From UBA1926 sp002337215 (GTDB lineage Bacteria > Planctomycetota > Phycisphaerae > Phycisphaerales > UBA1924), in the NCBI GenBank assembly GCA_963973795.1, contig CAXBAF010000027.1, positions 1 through 48,372 of the forward strand: DNA of 48,372 nt. The letters are read 5' to 3'. Under the pieces are notes generated by a model, which worked only from the letters and a program-made list of their open reading frames with translations, made no database searches and was not told the DNA's origin. How positions within the stretch are numbered: the first letter of the stretch is position 1; each line of letters starts with the position of its first letter. This document shows positions 1-8,834 of this stretch, piece by piece. Position numbers and translations under genes: made by a program.

Positions 1-892
1 CGTTCATCGTCGCCGCCACCGCTTCGACTCCGACGGGTCCGCCATTAAACACCGTCCCGATCGTCCGCAGGTAGGAGCGATCGAGCGCGTCGAGTCCGAG
101 CGCGTCCACGCCTTCCAGTTCGAGCGCCTTCTCGACCGAACCCCCATCGATGACCCCGCCCGCGCGGACCTGGGCATAGTCCCGAGCCCTCCGCAGCAGC
201 CGGTTCGCGATCCGCGGCGTCCCGCGCGACCGCGACGCGATCGCCGACAGACCGTTCGCCTCAGGCCGTTCGATCCCGAGCAACCCGCTTGAACGCTCAA
301 GAATCAATTCAAGGTCGGCTCGCTCGTAGTACCGCAGGTGGTGGGCCAGGCCGAATCGGCTCCGCAGCGGCGAGCTCAACAGGCCCGCCCGCGTGGTCGC
401 GCCGATCAGGGTGAAGGGCTTGCACTTGATCTGCACCGTCCGCGCGTTTAGCCCGGTGTCGAGTGGCACGTCGATCCTGAAATCCTCCATCGCCGGGTAG
501 ATGAACTCCTCGACCGCGATCGGCAGCCGATGGATCTCATCGATGAACAGGATGTCCCCGTGCTCGAGCCGGGTGAGCGCACCGACGAGATCCGTTCCCC
601 GCGCGAGCGCCGGGCCGGACGTCGTGTACACCTTCGTCCCCAGTTCAGCAGCAACGACATACGCCAGCGTCGTCTTGCCTAAGCCGGGAGGCCCGTGCAA
701 CAGCAGGTGCTCGAGGGCATCCCCCCGCGACTTCGTCGCCTCGATCGCGATGCTCAGCCGCTCCAGCAGTTCGGGCTGGCCGACATACTCCGCGATCGTC
801 GTGGGCCGGAGCGCCCAGTTCACATCCGCCTCGGGAACACCGCCCGAGGAATCGTCGATCTGCTGGGGGCTCATCACGCGGTCGATCGCCAT
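1..892 (-). CDS. ruvB: Holliday junction DNA helicase RuvB (C-terminus cut by window edge)
   Basis: RuvB is the AAA+ motor that drives branch migration of Holliday junctions together with RuvA. Reading the minus strand from ATG at 892 gives about 297 residues with the family order: an RP..EYVGQ-type N-terminus, Walker A GPPGLGKTT (about residues 65-73), Walker B FIDEIHRL, sensor IGATTRAG with SPLRSRFG, then RGTPRIANRLLRR and the start of the winged-helix domain. The frame stays open to base 1, so roughly the last 40 residues lie outside the window. The stop codon of the M28 peptidase is 56 bases upstream on the same strand, so the two could be co-transcribed. An alternative start six codons downstream is possible. 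The identification is secure. Confidence 0.96.
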   Translation of the reverse strand, partial: MAIDRVMSPQQIDDSSGGVPEADVNWALRPTTIAEYVGQPELLERLSIAIEATKSRGDALEHLLLHGPPGLGKTTLAYVVAAELGTKVYTTSGPALARGTDLVGALTRLEHGDILFIDEIHRLPIAVEEFIYPAMEDFRIDVPLDTGLNARTVQIKCKPFTLIGATTRAGLLSSPLRSRFGLAHHLRYYERADLELILERSSGLLGIERPEANGLSAIASRSRGTPRIANRLLRRARDYAQVRAGGVIDGGSVEKALELEGVDALGLDALDRSYLRTIGTVFNGGPVGVEAVAATMN

Positions 893-948
893 GCCATCAG
901 CCTATCGGTTCAGGAGCCGTTCGGGGTCCAGCGAACGCACGGTCTCAG

Positions 949-2955
949 TCATTTCACACCCGCGACGACCGGCGCATCGGCCTCCGACGCCTCACGAGCC
1001 AGCAGTTCGGGGGCGCACGCGAGGTTGTACGCCGTGATCGCCATGCATGCCGACGATTGCACCAGATACTCGGGGATCGCCAGATCGAGGTCGTCGTTCT
1101 GCGTGTGCCAGCCGTAGTAGTAATCCGCCCGGCCTTCTTCATCCCAGAAGAACCCAGGGATCCCGACCCGGTTGAACGACGCGTGGTCCGAGCCGCCGTG
1201 CGTCGCGATCTTCTCCCCGGTGGGGCGGATGTTCACGTCGAGGTAGGCGCCGTCGGTCTCGCTGTAGAAACGGCCGTTCAACGCCGCCGTCGCCGCCGCG
1301 AGGTAATCGACCATGAAGTCGGCAGCGGGGATGCCGCCTTCGTAGTTGGTCCCGCCGTCATCGACGAACACGGCGCTGATCTTCGCCCGCTCGTCGTCGC
1401 TCAGCGACTCGACGTACCCCCGCGAACCGAGCAGGCCCTGCTCCTCGCCTGTCCAGAGCACAAAGCGGATCGCCCTGTCCGGCCGCGCGTCAGCCGCAGC
1501 GAGCAGCCGCGCCGCTTCGAGCACGACCGACGACCCCGTCCCGTTGTCGGTTGTCCCGAGGCTCATCGGGCCGTCCCACGAATCGAGGTGGGCCGAAACG
1601 ATGACGACCTCATCGGGGTACTTCGATCCCGGGATCTCCGCGATCGTGTTGTACACCGGGATCGGACCGCGCTCGATGCGGTGGGGGAGGTCGAACCGCG
1701 CCGTGACCTCCTGCCCGTCCGCGAGCCGCGAATTCATGAAGTCGTAATCCGATCGGCGGACCAGCACCTCGACATCCTGCGCAAGGTTGTCGATATCAAG
1801 TTCCCGCCACCCGTTCGGCCGGGTCGTCCAGACCCGCTCATCGGGTGACGCCGAGATGAACCCGGCGGGCCCCGCATCGAGCACCCGCTTGAGCACCCGG
1901 TCGGCGTCGCGCGTCATCGCATACTCGTCGGCACCATTCGTTTGCTCGAGCCGGATCGCGTGGGTCCCCGTCGCCATCCCGGTGATCGTCTCACCGTCGA
2001 TCGTCAGATCCAGCGTCGAGTTCTCGTGGGGGTTCTCCCACACCATCTTCAGGCTGTCCTCGTCATGGACCACGTCCGAGACGGAGCCCTCGTGCATCCC
2101 GGGGATGCTCAGCGTGCCCCCGGTGATCGAGCCCCGACGGTCCCGGGTCGGCACGAACACGAGCTCGAGATCGTCCCCCTCGAAGGTGACCGTCCCGGCC
2201 CAGGTCTCCGGCTCGGGGTCCTGGAACGGGTCGTACGCGCCCGTCCGGATCTCGTGGCGGATGTCGTTCCGCTGCCGCATCGAATACCCCACCCCGCGCA
2301 CGCCGCGACGAGACGCGTACGGCGCCTCAAGCAGGATCCAGGCGCCCTCGTACAAGGCCGGGTCGCTCTCGAACTCCTCGACCGATCCAGGCATCGCGAC
2401 AACCGATCCGACGACAGGACCATCCGTCCCACGGGTCCAGCTCAGCGTCGTGAATTCCAGATCGCGGACCGTCTCCCACTCGGGATCGTCTTCCCCTCTG
2501 CGACGCGGTTCCTGTACGACCGCACCGGTGGACGCCAGCCGATCAAACCGCGCGGGGAGTTCGCCCCATTGCATCAGGTGCGCGTTGTCGAGACCCCATT
2601 CCTCGAACTTCGCGAGCGCCCACCGGTTCGCGTCTTCGCACGACGTCGAACCGGTCAGCCGCGACCCGTGCGTCTCGCAGAGCTCGGTGATGATCGACAT
2701 CACCCGGCTATCCGATTCGGCTTCATTCAGCACCCGCGCCACCGTCCCCCGGTCGCCCATCGAGACGAGCGGTACATCGACCTTCTGCCCATCGACCACG
2801 GCGTACGGCCCGACCGCTCGGCCCGATCCGCACCCGACCAGGAGCATGCACACCGCAGACACCGCAAACGGCACCGCGACCGACGGCCACCCACAGCGAA
2901 CGCGACGCGCGGAACCAGCCCCGCCCGAGCCAACCGAAGAATCACATCCGAGCAT
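949..2955 (-). CDS. Secreted M28-family zinc metallopeptidase, predicted lipoprotein
   Basis: This is a 668-residue predicted exopeptidase that would act outside the cytoplasmic membrane. ATG at 2955 is chosen over the longer frame (to 3054) because GGAGAAGGA lies 5 bases upstream. A hydrophobic segment ends in the lipobox LVGC (Cys42). The C-terminal catalytic domain shows the M28 metal-site pattern: His456 and Asp458 in HLDSWDG, a following TTDNGTG, the TGEEQG glutamates near residues 500-506, and His591 in GGSDHASF. The roughly 300 residues between the signal and the catalytic domain probably include an inserted PA-like region, but I cannot assign it firmly. Substrate is unknown; the family includes aminopeptidases and glutamate carboxypeptidases. 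It lies between ruvB and an exported hypothetical gene, all on the minus strand. Confidence 0.88.
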   Translation of the reverse strand: MLGCDSSVGSGGAGSARRVRCGWPSVAVPFAVSAVCMLLVGCGSGRAVGPYAVVDGQKVDVPLVSMGDRGTVARVLNEAESDSRVMSIITELCETHGSRLTGSTSCEDANRWALAKFEEWGLDNAHLMQWGELPARFDRLASTGAVVQEPRRRGEDDPEWETVRDLEFTTLSWTRGTDGPVVGSVVAMPGSVEEFESDPALYEGAWILLEAPYASRRGVRGVGYSMRQRNDIRHEIRTGAYDPFQDPEPETWAGTVTFEGDDLELVFVPTRDRRGSITGGTLSIPGMHEGSVSDVVHDEDSLKMVWENPHENSTLDLTIDGETITGMATGTHAIRLEQTNGADEYAMTRDADRVLKRVLDAGPAGFISASPDERVWTTRPNGWRELDIDNLAQDVEVLVRRSDYDFMNSRLADGQEVTARFDLPHRIERGPIPVYNTIAEIPGSKYPDEVVIVSAHLDSWDGPMSLGTTDNGTGSSVVLEAARLLAAADARPDRAIRFVLWTGEEQGLLGSRGYVESLSDDERAKISAVFVDDGGTNYEGGIPAADFMVDYLAAATAALNGRFYSETDGAYLDVNIRPTGEKIATHGGSDHASFNRVGIPGFFWDEEGRADYYYGWHTQNDDLDLAIPEYLVQSSACMAITAYNLACAPELLAREASEADAPVVAGVK

Positions 2956-3054
2956 CACTGTCCTTCTCCGGCGGATCGCGCCGGGCACAAAATCCACAAG
3001 CAGGTTCCCGAAGTTCAGGGCCGACTCGGCATCACCATCGCGTCCAGGCGGCAC

Positions 3055-4509
3055 TCAGTTCAACGGCAGCTTCTTCGCACGCCAAATCTCGTACAGACGA
3101 TCGAACTCAATCGGGACTTTGACGACGCCTTCAGACGTTTCCGAGCGTATCAACCGGCCGTACTCGTTGTACTCCGTTCGCTCTTCCTGATCGCCGGGGA
3201 GCGTCGTCGTCACCCGCCACAGCCCGGGCCGGTCGGCGGCGAGCTCCGTTGTGATCGTTCGCAGCCGGTTGACCTCCGCGGCTTGGTCATAGGCGTAAAA
3301 CGAGTACGTTCCCTCTCGCTTCAGATGGATCAACAGCGCGGGCATCAGGTACGCCTCGACCCGGCTGATGTACGAATCCCCCTCGATCGATGGGCGGATC
3401 GTCGAGGACAGGCCCTTCTCATTGAGGTGCGTGATCTGGACGCTCATCGATTCGCCCAGCCGGAACCCGACCTCGTTCCAGACCTCCGGCTTCCGCTTGC
3501 CCTCCTCGCGGACCGACATCTCGACCTTCCACGATTCCTGCCGGCGATCCGGGGACATGTAGTACACCGCCCGGCTGTCCGCCCGGCTCGTCCCACCCAG
3601 TCCGTCGTCGAGCAGCACCGAGCCGTCCACCCGCAGCACATAGCCCGGACCAGGCCCATCCCCCGTCGGCTCGCCGGTATCAACGTCCTCGGGCGACCCA
3701 AGCCACGCCCGCACCCGTCGATACCCGACCTCTTCCTCGTCCACCGCCGCGCCACCGGGCGCGGGCCGATAGATCCGCTCAAACTGATCGGGCGTGTCCG
3801 CGACCACCGCCGCGAGGTCATCCCGCGTGAGCACATCGAGCACGCCGACCCCGGCAGCGACCCGCTGCGCCCGCTGCGTATCGAGCGCCGCCCCGTCATC
3901 GAGCGACGCCGACATCACGATGAGCTCAAACGCGTCCCTGGCGAGGAGAAAACTCTCGTCCGAACTGAAGAGCTGAAACAGCACGAACACCTCGGGCTCG
4001 AGCTGAACAACCGAGAACCCGCGCATCGCCTGCGCCGATTGCTCCTTCAGCCGCACGTAGAAAGGCCGAACGATCCGTCCCGCCGCGGGGATCGCCGGCG
4101 CCCGCCCCAGACTGATCCCGGCATCGGTCTCGACCGCCAGATCGATCTCCAGCCTGATCCGCTCGTCGGTCAGCGAACGGAACAGCGTCCGCCGCATGAT
4201 CGCCTTCTCGAGATCCAGCACGCTGAGGGGTTTCCCATCCGTCTCACGCGACTGGATCATGACCGTCCCGATGCCGTCCGGCAATTCGATCGCGATCGTG
4301 GTGCGACCAGCAATCTGACGCGTCTCGGCGTTCCCACCGACCGGGACACCGATCCGCAAACCCACAGCGTCCAACTCCACGGTTTCTGTGGCGAATGAAA
4401 CCGCGTCCGGATCGGGGGGGTCGAAATTCGGGGCAGCCGAGGCGCGGGGCGTGAGCAGCACACCCGCGAGCAGCCATGCGACGAAAATTCGGAAAATGGT
4501 CGGACTCAT
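3055..4509 (-). CDS. Exported protein of unknown function
   Basis: This 484-residue protein has a clear Sec signal peptide: a short positive start, a hydrophobic core FVAWLLAGVLL, and a probable cleavage site after ASA (about residue 25). The mature part is rich in beta-type sequence, without cysteine clusters or recognised catalytic motifs. I do not recognise the family. Residues about 330-480 describe strands such as YYMSPDRRQESWKVEM and end in a Lys-rich tail. It is followed after 99 bases by the M28 peptidase gene, so both may serve the cell envelope. It is transcribed away from the ribosomal cluster, with the 421-base divergent region on its 5' side. Confidence 0.75.
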   Translation of the reverse strand: MSPTIFRIFVAWLLAGVLLTPRASAAPNFDPPDPDAVSFATETVELDAVGLRIGVPVGGNAETRQIAGRTTIAIELPDGIGTVMIQSRETDGKPLSVLDLEKAIMRRTLFRSLTDERIRLEIDLAVETDAGISLGRAPAIPAAGRIVRPFYVRLKEQSAQAMRGFSVVQLEPEVFVLFQLFSSDESFLLARDAFELIVMSASLDDGAALDTQRAQRVAAGVGVLDVLTRDDLAAVVADTPDQFERIYRPAPGGAAVDEEEVGYRRVRAWLGSPEDVDTGEPTGDGPGPGYVLRVDGSVLLDDGLGGTSRADSRAVYYMSPDRRQESWKVEMSVREEGKRKPEVWNEVGFRLGESMSVQITHLNEKGLSSTIRPSIEGDSYISRVEAYLMPALLIHLKREGTYSFYAYDQAAEVNRLRTITTELAADRPGLWRVTTTLPGDQEERTEYNEYGRLIRSETSEGVVKVPIEFDRLYEIWRAKKLPLN

Positions 4510-4739
4510 GTGCCGAACTCCATGAGCGGGGCTTCGTGGTACATCTCAACACCGCCGCGCAGCCCGTGGTGTCAAACCGGGATCTTCCCGCAAGCCGGGC
4601 GTACGAGGCACGAATCAGCGGGGTGCTGTCCCGGGTCGCGTGAGCCCGCAACGATGTCCGAGTCACCCATGCTACGCCCTCGTGGGGAAAACCGAGCCCG
4701 GTTGTGGGCACCCGGTGAGTTTTCCGTCCCCGAACCCGA

Positions 4740-4767
4740 TTGACTCACTCACCTTCAGTCCTATGCT
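4740..4767 (+). promoter_or_regulatory. Sigma-70-type promoter of the ribosomal superoperon
   Basis: TTGACT (4740-4745) and TATGCT (4762-4767) are separated by 16 bases. This is a close match to the housekeeping promoter consensus and faces rpsJ. It would start transcription near 4774 and leave a 5' leader of about 155 bases. It is the best promoter-like sequence in the 421-base gap between the exported-protein gene and rpsJ; I saw no ORF of merit in that gap. Confidence 0.6.
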
Positions 4768-4773
4768 TCGCTT

Positions 4774-4930
4774 CTCGACACTCGGCGGTCTGCGCCGGTG
4801 ACGGGGTGTCTGGGTTCGATGTCGGGCCCAGACGCATGCGGAAGCATCGCAGAACCATCAACGTTCCGGAGTCTCACGGGTGGCCAGCGGGGTCATCCGG
4901 GCGATCTCCACCGCGGAGCCTTGGACAGTT
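4774..4930 (+). promoter_or_regulatory. Structured 5' leader of rpsJ
   Basis: The predicted leader can form at least two hairpins. GTCTGGG (4808-4814) pairs with CCCAGAC (4827-4833), and ATGC-GGAA-GCAT (about 4836-4847) has a GNRA tetraloop. In many bacteria the S10 operon is controlled by L4 binding to a leader at this position; whether this leader does so cannot be told from sequence alone. No ORF with ribosomal similarity lies in it. Confidence 0.35.
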
Positions 4931-5242
4931 ATGAGCAGCGCCCCCCGAATCCGCATCCGGATGGAAGCCTACGACCACATCGCGCTCGACGCGTCGGCGA
5001 AGGAAATCGTCGATCACGCCAAGCGCACCAACGCCAAGGTCAAGGGCCCGGTCCCGCTGCCGACCCGCATCGAGCGGTACACGGTCCTCCGCGGCCCGTT
5101 CGTTGACAAGAAGAGCCGCGAGCAGTTCGAGATCCGCACTCATAAGCGCATCATCGACATCGTCGAGCCCAACGCCCGCACCGTCGAGGCCCTCAACCGC
5201 CTCGTCGTCCCCGCCGGCGTGTTCGTCAAAATCAAGGCCTGA
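4931..5242 (+). CDS. rpsJ: 30S ribosomal protein S10
   Basis: S10 (NusE) sits in the 30S head and also takes part in NusB-dependent antitermination. The 103-residue product has the family core: the RIRIRMEAYDH start, GPVPLPTR, and the THKRIIDIVEPN segment, ending GVFVKIKA. The frame is open further upstream, but ATG at 4931 gives the usual length. It is the first gene of the cluster; rpsL, rpsG, fusA and tuf are not upstream, so the str operon is elsewhere. Confidence 0.95.
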   Translation: MSSAPRIRIRMEAYDHIALDASAKEIVDHAKRTNAKVKGPVPLPTRIERYTVLRGPFVDKKSREQFEIRTHKRIIDIVEPNARTVEALNRLVVPAGVFVKIKA

Positions 5243-5371
5243 GCGCCTTGGAGCAGAAGAAAACAAGGCCGCGATCGGCCTTGCGTGATAAGGCCTGATC
5301 CCGACTGAAAACAGGCACACCCCCCGCGATTGTCACCAGACGACCGCGACCGACCGAAACGGATCACTCAG

Positions 5372-6064
5372 ATGGCACCCACACTCCTCGGCACCAAGAT
5401 CGGCATGACCCGCGTCTTCACCGACGCAAACCAATCGGTCCCCGTCACCGCCATCGAGGTCGGCCCCTGCGTTGTCACGCAGATCAAGACCGAAGAATCC
5501 GACGGCTACAACGCCATCCAGATCGGCTTCCAGGATCTCAAGCCCCGCAACTCGACCATCCCGATGATTGGTCACGACGCCAAGGCCGGTACCGACCCCA
5601 AGCGGGTCCACCGCGAGTTCGTCGTTTCCGCAGATGAGATCGGTGAGTACGAGGTCGGCAAGGTCCTCACCGCGGGCGACCTCGCCACGATCGCCTTTGT
5701 CGATGTCACCGGCACCAGCAAGGGCAAGGGCTTCGCGGGCGGCATGAAGCGGCACGGCTTCAAGGGCCAGCTCGCCAGCCACGGCGTCGAGCGGAAGCAC
5801 CGCTCCCCGGGTTCGATCGGCGGACACGGCTCCGAAGCCGGCGGTCCCGGTCGCATCAAGAAGGGCAAGCGCATGTCCGGCCACATGGGCCACGAGCGCG
5901 TCACCATGCGGTCCCTCGATGTCGTCCGTATTGATGAAGACAAGAACCTCGTCCTCGTGAAGGGCCCTGTTCCGGGCCCCAACAACGGCGTGGTCATGCT
6001 CCGTCCTTCCGTCCGCCTTTATAAAACCAAGGCGACCAAGGCCGCGGAGGTTGCAGCAGGCTAA
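5372..6064 (+). CDS. rplC: 50S ribosomal protein L3
   Basis: L3 is an early assembly protein near the peptidyl-transferase centre. The 230-residue product begins LLGTKIGMTRVF and contains the loop GKGFAGGMKRHGFKGQLASHG and the PGRIKKGKRMSGHMG signature. ATG at 5372 is chosen over an in-frame upstream ATG at 5330, because it matches the family start. It follows rpsJ after 129 bases and is followed by a 337-base structured spacer before rplD, which is unusual because rplC and rplD are normally tightly packed. Confidence 0.95.
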   Translation: MAPTLLGTKIGMTRVFTDANQSVPVTAIEVGPCVVTQIKTEESDGYNAIQIGFQDLKPRNSTIPMIGHDAKAGTDPKRVHREFVVSADEIGEYEVGKVLTAGDLATIAFVDVTGTSKGKGFAGGMKRHGFKGQLASHGVERKHRSPGSIGGHGSEAGGPGRIKKGKRMSGHMGHERVTMRSLDVVRIDEDKNLVLVKGPVPGPNNGVVMLRPSVRLYKTKATKAAEVAAG

Positions 6065-6097
6065 TATCCCCTCCCGATCAACGCACGCACCGGCGGG

Positions 6098-6369
6098 CGT
6101 GGTCGCGAGATTGTCAGTACATCAACCACGGGAAAGAAACTCCCGCGGGCTCGAAAGGTCGCCTCTCCGAGCGAGAGGCCGAAACCGGCGGGCACAACAC
6201 AAGCATCGGCGTCCCGGGGGTGTGCCCCGGGTCAAGACAGCCGAGTCGATGCCGAGCGAGCCGCACCGGCAAGCCCCCACGGGTTTGCCGGAGCCCCGAG
6301 TCTTCAGAGACTCATCGGGGCGAGAGCAGGTCGCCGGCTAGGCAACCAGGTCGGGTCCGTCATCGAGAC
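6098..6369 (+). ncRNA. Candidate structured RNA between rplC and rplD
   Basis: The 337-base gap 6065-6401 has no convincing ORF but holds consecutive helices. CGTGGT (6098-6103) pairs with ACCACG (6125-6130). CCCGC (6142-6146) pairs with GCGGG (6188-6192) and encloses GCCTCT/AGAGGC (6161-6179). GCATCG (6203-6208) pairs with CGATGC (6247-6252) and encloses CCCGGGG/CCCCGGG (6213-6231). An 11-bp stem with one G-T pair spans 6266-6291. CCCCG plus AGTCT (6294-6303) pair with AGACT plus CGGGG (6308-6320). CCGTC/GACGG follows near 6357-6369. High GC makes chance helices easy, but a nested chain of this kind is more than expected. It lies immediately before the rplD ribosome-binding site, so a cis-acting L4 autoregulatory element is one reading; a processed small RNA is another. 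It does not match RNase P, tmRNA or 6S by eye. Confidence 0.5.
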
Positions 6370-6401
6370 GGCCCCGCCAGGCGTCGGACGAGGAAAGACA
6401 C

Positions 6402-7184
6402 ATGGATGTCCCCGTCTACAGTATGAAGGGCGACGAGGTCGGCACAATGTCGATCGACGAAGCCGCCCTCGGTGGGGCGATCAACCCCGCCCTCATCAAG
6501 CAAGCTTTCGTTCGCTACCACGCCAATCTCCGGCAGGGTTCCGCGAACTCCAAGACCCGCGCCGAAGTCTCGGGCTCGGGTGCCAAGATCTACAAGCAGA
6601 AGGGCACAGGCCGTGCCCGCCACGGCGACAAGCGGCCCCCGCACTTCCGCGGCGGTGGCCACTCCTTCGCCATCAAGCGGCGTCGCGAGGATTTCCACCT
6701 CGACATGCCCAAGAAGATGCGTCGGAAAGCCAACCGCAACGCCCTGCTCGCCAAGCTCCTCGACAGCGAGGTCCGCGTCATCGACAGCATCAGCGTTGAC
6801 TCGCCCAGGACCCGCCACATCGTGGACATGCTCGGCGCTCTCAAGATCGATAAGTCCGCGGTGCTCGCGCTCTCGGCCGACCCGGCCAAGTCGGGCAACG
6901 CCCGCCTCAGCGCCCGCAACGTCGACGAGCTGACCCTGGTCCGCGCCGACCAGCTCACCTGCTTCGAGATGCTCAACAACCGCTACCTCATCATCGAGAA
7001 AGCGGAGCTCGAGGCCTGGCTCGCCGGACCCTCCTCCCAGACCGACAAGCAGGCCAAGCTCGAGCCCATGGGCAAGGGCAACGGCGTCCGCGACGACCGC
7101 AAGCCGCGTCCCAAGCGCGGGCACGCCGTCAAGCAGGCCGCCCGTGCGGCCAAGGGCAAGTCCACGACGAAGGCGGAGGGGTAA
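6402..7184 (+). CDS. rplD: 50S ribosomal protein L4
   Basis: L4 lines the exit tunnel and in several bacteria represses the S10 operon. The 260-residue product has the tunnel-loop region KQKGTGRARHGDKRPPHFRGGG and the KMRRKANRNALLAKL helix. Its last 45-50 residues form a Lys/Arg-rich tail (about residue 213 to the end) that goes beyond the roughly 205-residue bacterial norm. GAGGAAAG lies 7 bases before ATG 6402, one of the better ribosome-binding sites in the cluster. The preceding structured spacer could regulate it. Confidence 0.95.
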   Translation: MDVPVYSMKGDEVGTMSIDEAALGGAINPALIKQAFVRYHANLRQGSANSKTRAEVSGSGAKIYKQKGTGRARHGDKRPPHFRGGGHSFAIKRRREDFHLDMPKKMRRKANRNALLAKLLDSEVRVIDSISVDSPRTRHIVDMLGALKIDKSAVLALSADPAKSGNARLSARNVDELTLVRADQLTCFEMLNNRYLIIEKAELEAWLAGPSSQTDKQAKLEPMGKGNGVRDDRKPRPKRGHAVKQAARAAKGKSTTKAEG

Positions 7185-7187
7185 GCC

Positions 7188-7472
7188 ATGGCAACCGATC
7201 CCATCTACATCATCAAAAAGCCCGTGCTCACCGAGAAGAGCACCGAGGCGATGAACGAGCTCGGCCGGTACACCTTCGAGGTCGACCGCCGCGCAACCAA
7301 GAGCGACATCAAAAGCGCGATCGAAAGCCTCTACGACGTCAGCGTCGAAGGCGTCCAGACGCGCACCCAGAAGGGCAAGCTGAAGCGCCTCCGCTACGGC
7401 TACGTCCGCGAGACAAACGTGAAGACCGCAACGGTCCGGATCAAGGAAGGCCAGGTCATCGAGCTCTTCTGA
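7188..7472 (+). CDS. rplW: 50S ribosomal protein L23
   Basis: L23 borders the exit tunnel and docks trigger factor and SRP. The 94-residue product shows IIKKPVLTEKSTEAMN at the start and the RATKSDIKSAIESLY and TVRIKEGQVIELF segments of the family. It begins three bases after the rplD stop codon, the tightest junction in this otherwise widely spaced cluster, so the two are probably translationally linked. Confidence 0.95.
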   Translation: MATDPIYIIKKPVLTEKSTEAMNELGRYTFEVDRRATKSDIKSAIESLYDVSVEGVQTRTQKGKLKRLRYGYVRETNVKTATVRIKEGQVIELF

Positions 7473-7540
7473 GCACCATGAACTGACCGCGAACACTGCG
7501 ACACGGGCCGATCGAGACAGAAGCCAACAGGATCACACCA

Positions 7541-8398
7541 ATGGCAATCAGAGTCTACAAACCGACCAGCAACGGGCGACGCAACGCCTCGGTCAACCTC
7601 AACACCGAGGTCACCAAGACCGAGCCCGAGAAGTCGTTGCTCGTGCCCATCAAAAAGAAGGGCGGCCGCAACCACAGCGGCAAGATCACCGTCAAGGGAC
7701 GGGGCGGCGGCGCCAAGCGCCGGTACCGCAAGATCGACTTCCGCCGGGGCGATCGCGACGGCATCAAGGGCACCGTGGTCGGCATCGAGTACGACCCCAA
7801 CCGCTCCAGCCATATCGCGCTCATCCAGTACGCCGACGGCGTCAAGCGCTACATCCCAGCACCGGTGGGCCTGAAGGACGGCGCAACCGTCGTCTCCAAG
7901 TCCGATGGGGCGACCGAGATCGAGCCGGGCAACTGCATGCCCCTCCGCTTCATCCCCCTCGGCATGAGCATCCACTGCGTGGAACTCACCCGGGGTCGTG
8001 GCGGCCAGATCTGCCGCTCCGCCGGCGTCTCCGCCCGGCTGATGAACCGCGAGGGCGACTACGCGACAGTCCTGCTCCCCTCCGGCGAACTCCGCCGCGT
8101 CCACGCCGACTGCCGCGCCACGCTCGGCCAGGTCGGCAACACTGACCACCAGCTCCGCCGTCTCGGCAAGGCCGGCATCAGCCGGCACCTCGGGCGTCGT
8201 CCCAAGGTCCGCGGCGTCGCGATGAGCCACCACGAGCACCCGCTCGGTGGTGGTGAAGGCCGGTCCAAGGGCGGCCGCGCACCGGTCAGTGAGTCCGGCA
8301 CGCTCTCCAAGGGCGGCGGCACACGGAACCGCAAGAAGGCCAGCCAGGATCTCATCATCCGCCGGCGCAAGTCCAAGCGGTACGGCCAGCTCAAGTAA
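7541..8398 (+). CDS. rplB: 50S ribosomal protein L2
   Basis: L2 is needed for subunit association and the peptidyl-transferase centre. The 285-residue product has GRNHSGKITVKGRGGGAK, the central RGRGGQICRSAG, and the essential C-terminal histidine loop GVAMSHHEHPLGGGEGRSKGG (written MSHHEHP here in place of the common MNPVDHP). AGGA stands about 10 bases before ATG 7541. Length is close to the family norm. Confidence 0.95.
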   Translation: MAIRVYKPTSNGRRNASVNLNTEVTKTEPEKSLLVPIKKKGGRNHSGKITVKGRGGGAKRRYRKIDFRRGDRDGIKGTVVGIEYDPNRSSHIALIQYADGVKRYIPAPVGLKDGATVVSKSDGATEIEPGNCMPLRFIPLGMSIHCVELTRGRGGQICRSAGVSARLMNREGDYATVLLPSGELRRVHADCRATLGQVGNTDHQLRRLGKAGISRHLGRRPKVRGVAMSHHEHPLGGGEGRSKGGRAPVSESGTLSKGGGTRNRKKASQDLIIRRRKSKRYGQLK

Positions 8399-8499
8399 TC
8401 CACGGGCCGATCGCCCGACCATCGGAATCCAGTCTCAGACGCACGACACACCGACGAGAATCACCCCGCGGGACCGAACGCGGAAACAGGAAGACCCAC

Positions 8500-8784
8500 A
8501 TGGGACGCAGTCTGAAAAAAGGCCCGTTCGTAGACGAAAAGCTCTACCGCAAGGTCGAGAAGATGGAGGCCGAGGGCCGCCGCGACCCGGTGAAGACCTG
8601 GGCCCGCGCGTGCACCATCGTCCCCGAGTTCGTGGGCCACACATTCCAGGTCCACAACGGGCGTCACTTCCTCGATGTCTTCGTCACCGAAGACATGGTG
8701 GGACACAAGCTCGGCGAGTTCAGCATGACGCGTACCTTCCGGGGCCACACGAACAAGAAAGAGGGCATCAAGTCAGGCCGCTGA
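8500..8784 (+). CDS. rpsS: 30S ribosomal protein S19
   Basis: S19 lies in the 30S head and contacts S13. The 94-residue product has MGRSLKKGPFVDEKL at the start, the TWARACTIVPEFVGHTF segment and GHKLGEFSMTRTFRGH. The start is at ATG 8500, after a 101-base spacer downstream of rplB. Confidence 0.95.
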   Translation: MGRSLKKGPFVDEKLYRKVEKMEAEGRRDPVKTWARACTIVPEFVGHTFQVHNGRHFLDVFVTEDMVGHKLGEFSMTRTFRGHTNKKEGIKSGR

Positions 8785-8834
8785 TCGCGACACCCGCGAT
8801 CCCAGCAACCACTTGATCCACGGAGATTTCCACC

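Noticed and set aside
1942..4398. An 818-codon plus-strand open frame opposite the M28 peptidase and exported-protein genes
   Set aside because: It is antisense to two genes with clear motifs or signal peptide, is rich in Arg/Pro/His as expected of GC-rich shadows, and has no recognisable domain.
4510..4930. Small plus-strand frames before rpsJ
   Set aside because: No convincing ribosome-binding sites or family patterns; this is better explained as promoter and leader.
6065..6401. RNase P RNA, tmRNA or group I intron in the rplC-rplD spacer
   Set aside because: The conserved cores of those RNAs were not found by eye; the spacer is reported only as a candidate structured RNA.
6051..6426. Short plus-strand frames in the rplC-rplD spacer
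   Set aside because: They overlap rplC or rplD ends, have no ribosome-binding site and match the hairpin-rich RNA rather than a protein pattern.
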